Source: Acidimicrobiia bacterium
GTDB lineage: Bacteria; Actinomycetota; Acidimicrobiia; Acidimicrobiales; Ilumatobacteraceae
Assembly (NCBI GenBank): GCA_010030605.1
Contig: RHCK01000041.1
Span: 1 to 9,255 of the forward strand
DNA: 9,255 nucleotides
Direction: 5' to 3'
Below the pieces are notes generated by a model that worked only from the letters and a program-made list of their open reading frames with translations, made no database searches and was not told where the DNA came from. Shown here in pieces: positions 1-6,259 of this stretch (the stretch's first letter is position 1; each line of letters starts with the position of its first letter). The translations under genes and the position numbers were made by a program.

Positions 1-133
1 GCCAAGACGGCCGCACCCAAGAAGGATGCCGCACCGAAGAAGGACGCGGCACCGAAGAAGGACGCGGCACCGAAGAAGGAGGCGGCGGCAGCCAAGACGG
101 CCGCACCCAAGAAGGATGCCGCACCGAAGAAGG
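1..133 (+). repeat. 43-bp direct repeat at 90-bp offset (1-43 and 91-133)
   Basis: Bases 1-43 recur exactly at 91-133; the next base differs (44 versus 134, changing Asp to Val) and the following five bases match again. The 90-bp offset equals 30 codons, so the duplication keeps the frame. It probably arose by in-frame duplication inside the low-complexity tail, and the left copy may extend beyond the window edge. Confidence 0.9.
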
Positions 134-267
134 TCGCGGCCCCCGCCAAGAAAGCGGCGGCCCCCAAGAAGGATGCGGCTACGGCGAAGAAGACTGCTCC
201 GGCCAAGAAAGACGCGACGCCCAAGAAGGCCGCTCCCGCCAAGAAGGCCGCGGCGAAGAAGAAGTAG
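1..267 (+). CDS. C-terminal Lys/Ala/Pro-rich tail of a truncated protein, possibly histone-like DNA-binding
   Basis: The frame is open from the first base and ends at a TAG at 265-267, giving 88 residues of an unknown longer protein whose start lies outside the window. The visible part is almost only Ala, Lys and Pro with some Asp and Thr, built from APKKDA hexapeptides that pass into PAKKA-type units and end in AAAKKK. Such strongly basic, low-complexity C-termini are known in actinobacterial HU (HupB), histone H1-like proteins, topoisomerase I and some ribosomal proteins, where they bind nucleic acid or are disordered. With no folded domain visible the family cannot be chosen; an HU or H1-like protein is one guess. 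Regular Asp residues within the basic repeats are somewhat unusual for a pure PAKKA tail. An Arg/Pro-rich reading in another frame over the same bases is a shadow. The next gene starts 23 bp downstream on the same strand. Confidence 0.65.
   Translation, partial: AKTAAPKKDAAPKKDAAPKKDAAPKKEAAAAKTAAPKKDAAPKKVAAPAKKAAAPKKDAATAKKTAPAKKDATPKKAAPAKKAAAKKK
13..84 (+). repeat. 18-bp tandem repeat, four in-frame copies
   Basis: Units lie at 13-30, 31-48, 49-66 and 67-84, each coding for one APKKDA-type hexapeptide. Units 2 and 3 are identical, unit 4 differs from them at one base (Asp to Glu codon), and unit 1 differs at three bases, all silent. Near-identity at third codon positions points to recent slippage duplication rather than only protein-level selection for composition. 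Confidence 0.9.
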
Positions 268-290
268 GGGTCGGTGGCTAGCGTGACGGC

Positions 291-1667
291 ATGTTGAAGC
301 GTGCCGTGGTCACTCGTGACGAATTGACGACCAAAATCGCCGATGGCGAGATCGAGTCCGTGATCATGGGATTCGTCGACCGCTACGGTCGTTTGACCGG
401 CAAACGAACCGCCGGACAGTTCTTCGTCGACCATGTGGCCGATCACGGCACGGAGAATTGCGACTATCTGCTCACCTGCAACATCGAGAACGACCCGAGT
501 AAGGGCTTCGAGTTCTCCAGTTTCGATAGTGGTTACGGCGACATGGTGGCTCGCGCCGATTGGAGCACGATCCGCATTCTCCCGTGGGTTCCCAAGACCG
601 CCCTCGTGATGTGCGATCTGTACGTGGCGGGAACCGATGATCTGGTGGAGGTGGCTCCCCGAACCATTCTGCGTCGCCAAGTCGAATCGGCGGCTTCCAT
701 GGGCTTTTTGCCCATGGTCGGAAGCGAGATCGAGTTTTATCTCTTCCACGACACCTACGAGGAGGCGTACGGGCGCGCCTATCGTCACCTGCACACGCAC
801 TCGAACTTCGCTCAGGACTACAACGTCTTGCAGACGACGCGCGACGAATACGTGATCGCTCGAATTCGTCGTGCTCTTCAAGATGCCGGTGTACCGGTCG
901 AGTTCTCCAAGGGCGAAGCCGGTCGAGGTCAGCACGAGATCAATCTTTCGTACTCGACGGCGATCGAGATGGCCGACCGCAATCACGTCTACAAGAACGC
1001 CGCCAAAGAGATCGCCGCGAACCACGATCGATCGATCACGTTCATGGCCAAGCCGTCGATGTACGACGTGGGGTCGTCGTGCCACGTCCATGCCAGCCTG
1101 TGGTCTCTCGATGGTTCGCAACCCCTGTTCTCCGATCCGGCGGGTGAGCACGGGATCAGCGAACTCTTCCGGCAGTTCGTGGCCGGCCAGATGGCGACCG
1201 CCCGCGAGTTCTCGTTGCTCTGGGCGCCGACGGTGAACAGTTATCGACGTTTCAAGCCGGGTTCGTGGGCGCCCACCGGAATCGGTTGGGGAGTCGACAA
1301 TCGCACCGTGGGCTTCCGCAAGGTCGGCCACGGCCCGTCGACCCGCGTGGAGAATCGCATTCCCGGTGCCGACGCGTCCAGTTATCTGGTTTTCGCGGGC
1401 ACGATCGCCGGTGGTTTGTACGGCATTCGTCATTCGCTCCCATTGGCGCCGGCGTTCTCCGGCAACGGATACGAGGACAAGGATGTGGAGCGCATTCCGT
1501 GGAATCTTCCCGATGCCATCGCGTTGTGGCGCGACAGCTCCATCGCCCGCGAGTGTTTCGGCGAGGAAGTGCACAAATGGATCTTGCGATCGGCGGAGTC
1601 CGAGTGGGAGGACTTCAACGACGCGGTCACCGACTGGGAATTGTTCCGTTACTTCGAGCGCATCTGA
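291..1667 (+). CDS. Glutamine synthetase family protein (GlnA-like; probable gamma-glutamyl-amine ligase)
   Basis: This 458-residue protein has the GS catalytic fold and probably joins glutamate to an amine or ammonia using ATP in the cytoplasm. Visible GS signatures in order are SEIEFYLF (145-152, metal-binding E146 and E148), EAGRGQHE (209-216, E209 and E216), CHVHASLW (264-271, H265), NSYRRFKPG (316-324), the segment around R343, and RVENRIPGAD (352-361, E354 and R356). The set of metal and phosphate ligands therefore looks intact. The N-terminal loop that in true GlnA holds the ammonium-site DGSS motif is shorter here and reads SSFDSGYGDMVAR (76-88), and no NLYDLP adenylylation motif is seen. 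These traits fit the GS-like ligases acting on polyamines, methylamine, isopropylamine or aniline rather than the housekeeping enzyme; substrate is not decidable. ATG 291 is the first ATG after an in-frame stop at 279-281; no clear Shine-Dalgarno is present. Its last 19 bp overlap the convergent hydrolase gene. Confidence 0.92.
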   Translation: MLKRAVVTRDELTTKIADGEIESVIMGFVDRYGRLTGKRTAGQFFVDHVADHGTENCDYLLTCNIENDPSKGFEFSSFDSGYGDMVARADWSTIRILPWVPKTALVMCDLYVAGTDDLVEVAPRTILRRQVESAASMGFLPMVGSEIEFYLFHDTYEEAYGRAYRHLHTHSNFAQDYNVLQTTRDEYVIARIRRALQDAGVPVEFSKGEAGRGQHEINLSYSTAIEMADRNHVYKNAAKEIAANHDRSITFMAKPSMYDVGSSCHVHASLWSLDGSQPLFSDPAGEHGISELFRQFVAGQMATAREFSLLWAPTVNSYRRFKPGSWAPTGIGWGVDNRTVGFRKVGHGPSTRVENRIPGADASSYLVFAGTIAGGLYGIRHSLPLAPAFSGNGYEDKDVERIPWNLPDAIALWRDSSIARECFGEEVHKWILRSAESEWEDFNDAVTDWELFRYFERI

Positions 1668-2425
1668 GCGATGACGAACACCGGAAGGTGATCCGATCGC
1701 GCTTCCCACTCGGGTGTCGGATCGGGGACGCGTACCTCGTGGGACGTCCACCCGTGGGGGATGAGAACGTGGTCCAGTCGCTGGTGCGGAACCGCCGAAG
1801 GGTTGGTCGAACCGTTGCGCGACCGCGCGATCGCCGCCACCCACGCGTCCTTCAAGTGTGAACCGGCAATCGTCGCCACCACGTCGGGCTCGTCGTGATC
1901 GTTCAGATCCCCGGTGATGACGGTCGCCAATGGCCCGTGGGACACGTGGTGGTGACACGGAAAGCCGTCGTTGACGAGGGTGGCCAGTTTCGTGGACTGT
2001 CGTTGTCGTTCGTCGGCGAGGTCGTGCGAGGCCAGGTGGGTGTTGGCAACGACGAATCGGCCGTCAGGGTGGTCGACAGTGGCCCACGTGGCGACTCGGC
2101 GGCGAAAATCATTCCGTGGTCGCCCGTCCGACAACTCGGCGTCGCCGTCGTGGTCGAGCGACCAACGAGAAATGATCGCCAATCCCTCGGCAAATCGGGG
2201 AAGCAGTCGGGAATAGCCGTTGTGTTTGAACGTCCAGATGCAGTGCATTCCGAGGAGCCGGGACAACCTCTTGGCTTGGTGTCGACGCACCTCTTGAAGT
2301 CCGATGATGTCGGCGTCGAAGTCGGACAGAACTCGAGCGAGGTCGTGAAGGTCGGGCCGAGCGGCGCCATGAATGTTCCACGAGACGATGCGAACCCGAG
2401 GGGCGATCTCGTCCGATTCCGGCAT
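1649..2425 (-). CDS. Endonuclease/exonuclease/phosphatase family protein
   Basis: A 258-residue metal-dependent phosphoesterase of the EEP superfamily (DNase I, ExoIII, sphingomyelinase and inositol phosphatase fold). All core motifs are present: VSWNIHG (14-20, N17), GLQEV (42-46, metal ligand E45), ANTHL (127-131), TGDLN (171-175, D173 and N175), RLDHV (216-220) and SDHLPV (244-249, catalytic D245-H246 pair). The protein is short, one-domain, and has no signal peptide or membrane segment, so it is probably cytoplasmic; nucleic acid, phospholipid and phosphosugar substrates are all possible. The start is set at ATG 2425, 13 codons before the first conserved strand; GTG 2431 is an alternative. 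The reading frame stays open further upstream, but that extension would run into the neighbouring dehydrogenase and is low in complexity. It converges on the GS-family gene with a 19-bp tail overlap and diverges from the SDR gene. No functional link with its catabolic neighbours is evident. Confidence 0.87.
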   Translation of the reverse strand: MPESDEIAPRVRIVSWNIHGAARPDLHDLARVLSDFDADIIGLQEVRRHQAKRLSRLLGMHCIWTFKHNGYSRLLPRFAEGLAIISRWSLDHDGDAELSDGRPRNDFRRRVATWATVDHPDGRFVVANTHLASHDLADERQRQSTKLATLVNDGFPCHHHVSHGPLATVITGDLNDHDEPDVVATIAGSHLKDAWVAAIARSRNGSTNPSAVPHQRLDHVLIPHGWTSHEVRVPDPTPEWEARSDHLPVFVIAQMRSK

Positions 2426-2516
2426 CTCCACAGTCTTGTCGGTGGTGGGCGGGTTCGGACAAGTATCGTCGTCACGTCGTGGGCAAAAGGTCGTGCCCGA
2501 AGGTCGAAGGAGAATC
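2426..2516. promoter_or_regulatory. Divergent intergenic region, probable promoters for hydrolase and SDR genes
   Basis: These 91 bp separate two divergently read genes, so promoters for both should lie here. On the minus strand GATACT (2462-2467) is a weak -10 candidate without a convincing -35. I see no strong dyad. The assignment rests mainly on gene orientation. Confidence 0.35.
2507..2512 (+). promoter_or_regulatory. Ribosome binding site AAGGAG for the SDR gene
   Basis: AAGGAG lies four bases before ATG 2517. It decides that start over the ATG at 2373 that would lengthen the frame by 48 codons into the intergenic region and the divergent gene. It is one of only two convincing Shine-Dalgarno sites in the window. 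Confidence 0.8.
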
Positions 2517-3287
2517 ATGGGTCGTTTGACGGGCAAGGTGGCCTTGATCACGGGTGGATCGTCCGGTCTCGGTCGAGTCGGTGCCGAGTTGTTCGCTCGC
2601 GAGGGGGCCATGGTCGTCATCGCCGACGTGATCGACGGAGACGATGCGGTGGACGCCATTGATGCGGCCGGGGGAGACGCCACGTTCGTTCGCTGCGACG
2701 TGAGCGATGAAGAATCCGTGGAAGCCGCGGTGGCTCACGCGGTGGAGACCTTCGGTGGTCTGCACGTTCTCTACAACAACGCCGGCGTGATGTTGAGCGA
2801 GGACGACGGCCCGACGAACACCTCGGTCGACACCTATCAGCGCACGATGGACATCAACGTGAAGGGCGTGTTGCTCGGCTGCCGGTACGCGATTCCCGCG
2901 ATGCTGGCGTCCGGTGGTGGCTCGATCGTGAACGTGGCCAGTTTCGTGGCGCACATGGGTGCCGCCACCCCGCAGGTGGCCTACACGGCGTCGAAGGGTG
3001 CGGTGTTGGCGATGACCCGCGAGATCGCGGTCATTTACGCGCGCCAGGGCATCCGGGCGAACTCGTTGTGTCCGGGACCCATCATGACTCCGATGTTGGC
3101 CAAGTTCCTGAGTGACGACGCCAAGCGCAATCGTCGGCTGGTGCACATCCCCATGGGTCGGTTCGGTGACCCGACGGAGATCGCGAACGGAGCATTGTTC
3201 TTGGCGTCGGACGAGAGCAGTTGGATGACCGGCCAATCGCTCATCATCGACGGCGGAATCACGGCCGCGTACGTGACGCCCGAGTGA
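2517..3287 (+). CDS. Short-chain dehydrogenase/reductase (classical SDR)
   Basis: A 256-residue NAD(P)-dependent oxidoreductase of the usual classical SDR length, oxidising an alcohol or reducing a ketone in the cytoplasm. The Rossmann motif TGGSSGLG is at 12-19. D37 at the end of the second strand (VIAD) favours NAD over NADP. D61-V62, NNAG (87-90), N114, S142, Y156 and K160 (YTASK) complete the catalytic Asn-Ser-Tyr-Lys set, and the PGPI..P segment (186-192) follows. The Ser to Tyr distance is 14 residues, one more than the commonest spacing. The C-terminus has the usual MTGQSLIIDGG. No insertion of the kind seen in mycofactocin-coupled SDRs is apparent. Substrate is unknown; in this setting it may oxidise an alcohol or dihydrodiol intermediate. 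It ends 6 bp from the stop of the convergent VOC gene. Confidence 0.93.
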   Translation: MGRLTGKVALITGGSSGLGRVGAELFAREGAMVVIADVIDGDDAVDAIDAAGGDATFVRCDVSDEESVEAAVAHAVETFGGLHVLYNNAGVMLSEDDGPTNTSVDTYQRTMDINVKGVLLGCRYAIPAMLASGGGSIVNVASFVAHMGAATPQVAYTASKGAVLAMTREIAVIYARQGIRANSLCPGPIMTPMLAKFLSDDAKRNRRLVHIPMGRFGDPTEIANGALFLASDESSWMTGQSLIIDGGITAAYVTPE

Positions 3288-3293
3288 TCGAGG

Positions 3294-3953
3294 TCAGGCG
3301 AGAACGACCGGCCCGTTGGCGGTCAGGATCTCCACGTTGATGGCGGCGTGGTCCGCGTAGTTGAGCGAAATCAGCGACTCTTCGTCGCCGAGAACCGATT
3401 CGTCACTGACGGCCGACAACATCATGTCGATGCTTCGGGGCTGCGGGTGATACAGGTCGAGGCGCGTGAGGGTTCCGCCAACCTGTAATCCATGGGTCGG
3501 ATGTTCGGTGCGACCCCAATCGATGAAGAACGGCAGGACACCGTTCTCCGGTAACGCACCCAGCGTGAGAGTCCATTCCAAGAGCACGCCGTCGAGTCGT
3601 TGACGGCTCATGGGCAGGATGTCGCCGGGGTCAAAACCGGATTCCCGTGCGGCGATCACCACGTCGGGTAGTGGGCGGCGCGGGGCCACGCACCAGGCGA
3701 CCAACGTCGCCGACTGCAGCGAGTCGACGCCGAACGGACGGGGAAAGCCCGGATCCGGTTGGGCCGGGTCGGGTCCGACGATTTCCAGATACGTGCGGTC
3801 GCCGAGACCAAGCAAGGCGTTGAAGGTTCCCAAGCCCACATGGGCGCCGCCGGGTTGGGGAGCCACTCCGAATCGTGCCTCGATGTCGGCAACCGTCCCC
3901 GCCAGATCGGGGGTGGCGTACACCAGATGGTCGATGTGGAGGTGCTTGCTCAT
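3294..3953 (-). CDS. VOC superfamily / glyoxalase-like domain protein
   Basis: A 219-residue protein beginning with the typical VOC first strand IDHLVYATPDL (7-17, possible metal ligand H8). It continues with a GGAHVGLGTFNALLGLG stretch (36-52) and RTYLEIVGPDP (53-63, possible ligand E57), then a second half with FFIDWG (142-147) and further strand-like repeats. This order fits glyoxalase-like domain proteins, in which two beta-alpha-beta-beta-beta modules form a metal site. Members include dioxygenases, isomerases and many proteins of unknown reaction, so no substrate is given. The start ATG 3953 sits just before the conserved core; a 21-codon upstream extension would overlap the divergent dehydrogenase gene and is Arg/Gln-rich without family character. 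No clear Shine-Dalgarno is seen. It is divergent from the HIBADH-family gene with only 41 bp between starts, which suggests shared regulation. Confidence 0.82.
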   Translation of the reverse strand: MSKHLHIDHLVYATPDLAGTVADIEARFGVAPQPGGAHVGLGTFNALLGLGDRTYLEIVGPDPAQPDPGFPRPFGVDSLQSATLVAWCVAPRRPLPDVVIAARESGFDPGDILPMSRQRLDGVLLEWTLTLGALPENGVLPFFIDWGRTEHPTHGLQVGGTLTRLDLYHPQPRSIDMMLSAVSDESVLGDEESLISLNYADHAAINVEILTANGPVVLA

Positions 3954-3968
3954 GAGTAGTTGTCCATG

Positions 3969-3990
3969 TTGGCACCTCCGAGCCTGCCAA
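3969..3990. promoter_or_regulatory. Candidate operator: inverted repeat TTGGCA-N10-TGCCAA
   Basis: Perfect 6-bp arms (3969-3974 and 3985-3990) are separated by 10 bp and lie almost at the midpoint between the divergent start codons at 3953 and 3995. Arm centres are 16 bp apart, a layout common for dimeric regulators, and it also contains a T-N11-A pattern seen at LysR-type sites. The right arm ends 4 bp before GTG 3995, so a bound protein could block transcription or translation initiation. No regulator gene is in the window. Chance occurrence is possible. Confidence 0.4.
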
Positions 3991-3994
3991 ACTC

Positions 3995-4936
3995 GTGATC
4001 GTGCCCGAAACTTCACGCCCCGCTCCCGAAGACGCCACCGGCCCGATCCCGGTCATCGGTACTGGTCCGCGCGTCGCGTTCCTCGGCCTCGGTGTCATGG
4101 GAGCCCCCATGGCCAGCCACCTGTCGAAAGCCGACTACCGCATCACGGTCTACAACCGCACCGCGTCCAAGGCGCTCGCGTGGGTCGCGTTGAATCGCGG
4201 CCTGGCCAAGCCAACGCCCATCGAAGCGGTCGAGGATGCCGAAGTGGTGATGATGTGCGTGGGCAACGATGACGACGTGCGGTCCGTGGTGCTGGGGCCG
4301 AACGGCGCATTGGCGGGAATGAAGCCCGGTGCGATTCTCGTGGACCACACCACGGCCTCGGCCGATGTCGCTCGCGAGATCGCCACCGCGTGTGCCGAAC
4401 GCGGTGTTGGTTTCGTCGATGCTCCCGTGTCGGGCGGCCAGGCCGGAGCGCAGAACGGCACTCTCACCGTGATGTGCGGTTGCGACGATCCCGCGGTGTT
4501 CGACAAGGTGCGCATTGTCATCTCGCCGTACGCGCGAGCCTGCGAACTTCTCGGCCCGGTGGGTTCGGGACAGCTGGCCAAGATGGTGAATCAAATTTGC
4601 ATCGCCGGCGTGGTTCAAGGTTTGGCTGAGGGGATCAACTTCGCCCAACGAGCCGGTCTCGACGTGGACAAGTTGGTGTCGGTGATTGGTAAGGGCGCGG
4701 CACAGAGCTGGCAAATGGACAACCGGGCCGGAACCATGTCGAAAGGTGAATTCGAGTTCGGTTTCGCCGTCGAGTGGATGCGCAAGGATCTGGGAATCTG
4801 CTTGGACGAAGCTCATCGCAATGGGGCTCGTCTGCCCATGACCGCGCTCGTGGACCAGTTCTATGCGCAGGTGATCGCCCGTGGCGGTCGACGATGGGAC
4901 ACCAGCAGCCTGATTCACCTGCTCCAGAACGACTGA
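3995..4936 (+). CDS. 3-hydroxyisobutyrate dehydrogenase-family (beta-hydroxyacid dehydrogenase) oxidoreductase
   Basis: A 313-residue NAD(P)-dependent beta-hydroxyacid dehydrogenase. The Rossmann motif [12 protein letters not shown] is at 29-40, and the second strand ends in NRT (54-56), a feature often linked to NADP use. The substrate-binding signature [16 protein letters not shown] is at 142-157, the catalytic [11 protein letters not shown] at 190-200 with K196 and N199, and KDL at 264-266 closes the site. Known family members act on 3-hydroxyisobutyrate, tartronate semialdehyde, 4-hydroxybutyrate or related acids; this one cannot be placed more finely. The start is uncertain: only GTG 3995 or GTG 4001 fits, leaving about 25 Pro/Ala/Gly-rich residues before the Rossmann strand, longer than usual. 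There is no Shine-Dalgarno, so the message may be leaderless. Divergent from the VOC gene, and 65 bp upstream of the Rieske gene. Confidence 0.92.
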   Translation: MIVPETSRPAPEDATGPIPVIGTGPRVAFLGLGVMGAPMASHLSKADYRITVYNRTASKALAWVALNRGLAKPTPIEAVEDAEVVMMCVGNDDDVRSVVLGPNGALAGMKPGAILVDHTTASADVAREIATACAERGVGFVDAPVSGGQAGAQNGTLTVMCGCDDPAVFDKVRIVISPYARACELLGPVGSGQLAKMVNQICIAGVVQGLAEGINFAQRAGLDVDKLVSVIGKGAAQSWQMDNRAGTMSKGEFEFGFAVEWMRKDLGICLDEAHRNGARLPMTALVDQFYAQVIARGGRRWDTSSLIHLLQND

Positions 4937-4951
4937 CCGGGACATCTCCAT

Positions 4952-4965
4952 CCCGTTCGAACGGG
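4952..4965. promoter_or_regulatory. Perfect 14-bp palindrome CCCGTTCGAACGGG upstream of the Rieske gene
   Basis: The site is a perfect dyad in the 65-bp gap between the HIBADH-family stop and the Rieske start. A TAGTCT at 4976-4981 matches the loose actinobacterial -10 form TANNNT, which would put the palindrome over the -35 position, where a repressor could act. It could instead fold as a short hairpin ending the upstream message, but no T-tract follows. Operator is the more likely reading. Confidence 0.45.
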
Positions 4966-4997
4966 GGACAGGCTCTAGTCTTTGACGGGAACGGGGG
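4959..4997 (+). repeat. Direct repeat GAACGGGGG at 30-bp spacing (4959-4967, 4989-4997)
   Basis: Two identical 9-bp copies start exactly 30 bp apart, about three helical turns, so both face the same side of DNA. The first overlaps the right half of the 14-bp palindrome; the second ends 4 bp before ATG 5002 and could also act as a G-rich ribosome binding site. This fits a two-site binding region for the Rieske operon, but the repeat is short and G-rich. Confidence 0.4.
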
Positions 4998-5001
4998 TCG
5001 C

Positions 5002-6255
5002 ATGAGCACGCACACGCGAGACGAATCAGGGGGCGCACCGGTGAATTCGCCGCGTCGCCGTCTTTTGCAGATGGCCGAGCGCACGATCGCTCACAACAAG
5101 GCCGGAACCACCCACCTCACGGAGTCGACCTCCACCATTCCCGTCTCCAACTACTACGACCCCGAGCGTTGGCGCCGAGAGGTGGATCTCATTTTCAAGC
5201 GGGTGCCCTTGTTGTTGGCCACCAGCGCCGAAATCAAGCAGGCGAACACCTACAAAGCCATCGAGGTGGCCGGGATGCCGGTGCTCATCGTGCGAGGCGC
5301 CGACGGTCTGGTGCGCGCGTTCGTCAACATGTGCAGCCATCGCGGAGCGATGTTGGTGGACGAAGGCGTGGGTGAGGCTCGTCGATTCGCCTGTCCGTAC
5401 CACAACTGGGTCTACGACCAGCAGGGTGACCTGGTGGGCATGTTCAAGCAGGATGATTTCGGTCAGGTCGACATGTCGTGTCTCTCGCTGACGAGTCTTC
5501 CGGTGACCGAGCGAGCGGGTCTGGTATGGGTGACCTTGAACCCGTCGTCGACGCTCGACGTCGACGCGTTCCTCGCCGGTTACGACGAACTGTTGGAGTT
5601 CTGTCATTTCGCCGACATGAACCACTTCGGCTCACGACGATTGGTCGGACCCAACTGGAAAGTTTCCTTCGACGGATACGTCGACTTCTACCACTTGCCC
5701 ATCTTGCACAAGAACACGTTCGGTCCCGAGTTCCCGTGCGACGCGCTCTTCCATCGGGTCGGCCCTCATCAACGCGTCACTGGTCCGCGCGGACATTGGG
5801 CCAAGCTCGAAAGCCGCCCGCAAGAGGAGTGGCCCGACACCATTCTCACCGGCGGCGTGTGGAGCATTTTCCCCCACGCGTCCATCGCGGGTTTCGACGT
5901 CGAGGAACACAAGGTGTACCAAGTGGCGCGCATCTTCCCGGGTGCCACCGCCGAGGAGTCGGTCACTTATCTCGATTTCATCTCGACGGCGCCCAAGACC
6001 CCCGAGTACGTGGAGTTGATCGACAAGCAGATCGCCTTCCTGGAGATGGTGGTGCGCGACGAGGATTACGCCACGGGGTTGAAGATCCAGCGCACCGTCA
6101 AGACCGGCGCCAAGACCGAGTTCGTGTTCGGCCGCAACGAAGGTGGCGCGCAATACGTTCACGGATGGCTGGATGCGATCTTGGCGACTCCCGATGCCGA
6201 ACTTTCGGACCTGTTCCGCCGAGGTATCGACGCGGCCCGAATCGTGAACCCCTGA
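5002..6255 (+). CDS. Rieske non-heme iron oxygenase, alpha (catalytic) subunit
   Basis: A 417-residue catalytic subunit that inserts oxygen into an aromatic ring, or oxidatively demethylates or hydroxylates a substrate, using electrons passed through its [2Fe-2S] centre. The Rieske cluster motif is C111-x-H113-x17-C131-x2-H134 (CSHRG and CPYHNW). The catalytic domain has NWK (218-220), the bridging D228, iron ligands H231 and H236, and a likely third ligand D355 in RDEDY, followed by a conserved Gln (Q363). Length fits the ring-hydroxylating dioxygenase alpha family. No beta subunit, ferredoxin or reductase is encoded nearby, so it is either a homotrimer (alpha3) or borrows partners from elsewhere. 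ATG 5002 was chosen; GTG 5041, with AGGGGG seven bases upstream, would give 404 residues and is a real alternative, since the first 13 residues are non-conserved. It leads a four-gene run with 4-, 13- and 7-bp gaps. Confidence 0.93.
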   Translation: MSTHTRDESGGAPVNSPRRRLLQMAERTIAHNKAGTTHLTESTSTIPVSNYYDPERWRREVDLIFKRVPLLLATSAEIKQANTYKAIEVAGMPVLIVRGADGLVRAFVNMCSHRGAMLVDEGVGEARRFACPYHNWVYDQQGDLVGMFKQDDFGQVDMSCLSLTSLPVTERAGLVWVTLNPSSTLDVDAFLAGYDELLEFCHFADMNHFGSRRLVGPNWKVSFDGYVDFYHLPILHKNTFGPEFPCDALFHRVGPHQRVTGPRGHWAKLESRPQEEWPDTILTGGVWSIFPHASIAGFDVEEHKVYQVARIFPGATAEESVTYLDFISTAPKTPEYVELIDKQIAFLEMVVRDEDYATGLKIQRTVKTGAKTEFVFGRNEGGAQYVHGWLDAILATPDAELSDLFRRGIDAARIVNP

Positions 6256-6259
6256 CATC

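Noticed and set aside
1..140. CRISPR-like or satellite array
   Set aside because: Repeats are contiguous, in frame and coding, with no unique spacers.
26..286. Arg/Pro-rich 86-residue open frame
   Set aside because: It is the shifted reading of the repeat-rich Lys/Ala tail; the low-complexity composition is a by-product of the repeats, and the real frame runs from base 1 to the TAG at 267.
1265..1861. 198-residue frame overlapping the end of the GS-like gene
   Set aside because: Arg-rich shadow in a shifted frame, with no homology visible and no start signal.
2373..2516. Upstream extension of the SDR by 48 codons
   Set aside because: It runs into the divergent hydrolase gene; the AAGGAG site and the family's normal N-terminus put the start at 2517.
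1895..2662. 255-residue plus-strand open frame opposite the EEP hydrolase
   Set aside because: Composition is Val/Gly/Arg-rich without motifs; the minus strand carries every EEP motif in order.
2472..3236. 254-residue antisense open frame over the SDR gene
   Set aside because: No recognisable domain, and it is fully covered by the SDR with all its catalytic residues.
4952..4965. Rho-independent terminator after the HIBADH-family gene
   Set aside because: The palindrome could form a short hairpin but no T-tract follows; an operator role is more likely.
4013..5038. 341-residue antisense open frame over the HIBADH-family gene
   Set aside because: Long antisense frames are common in high-GC coding DNA; the translation is His/Arg-rich with no family motif, whereas the plus strand carries a complete dehydrogenase.
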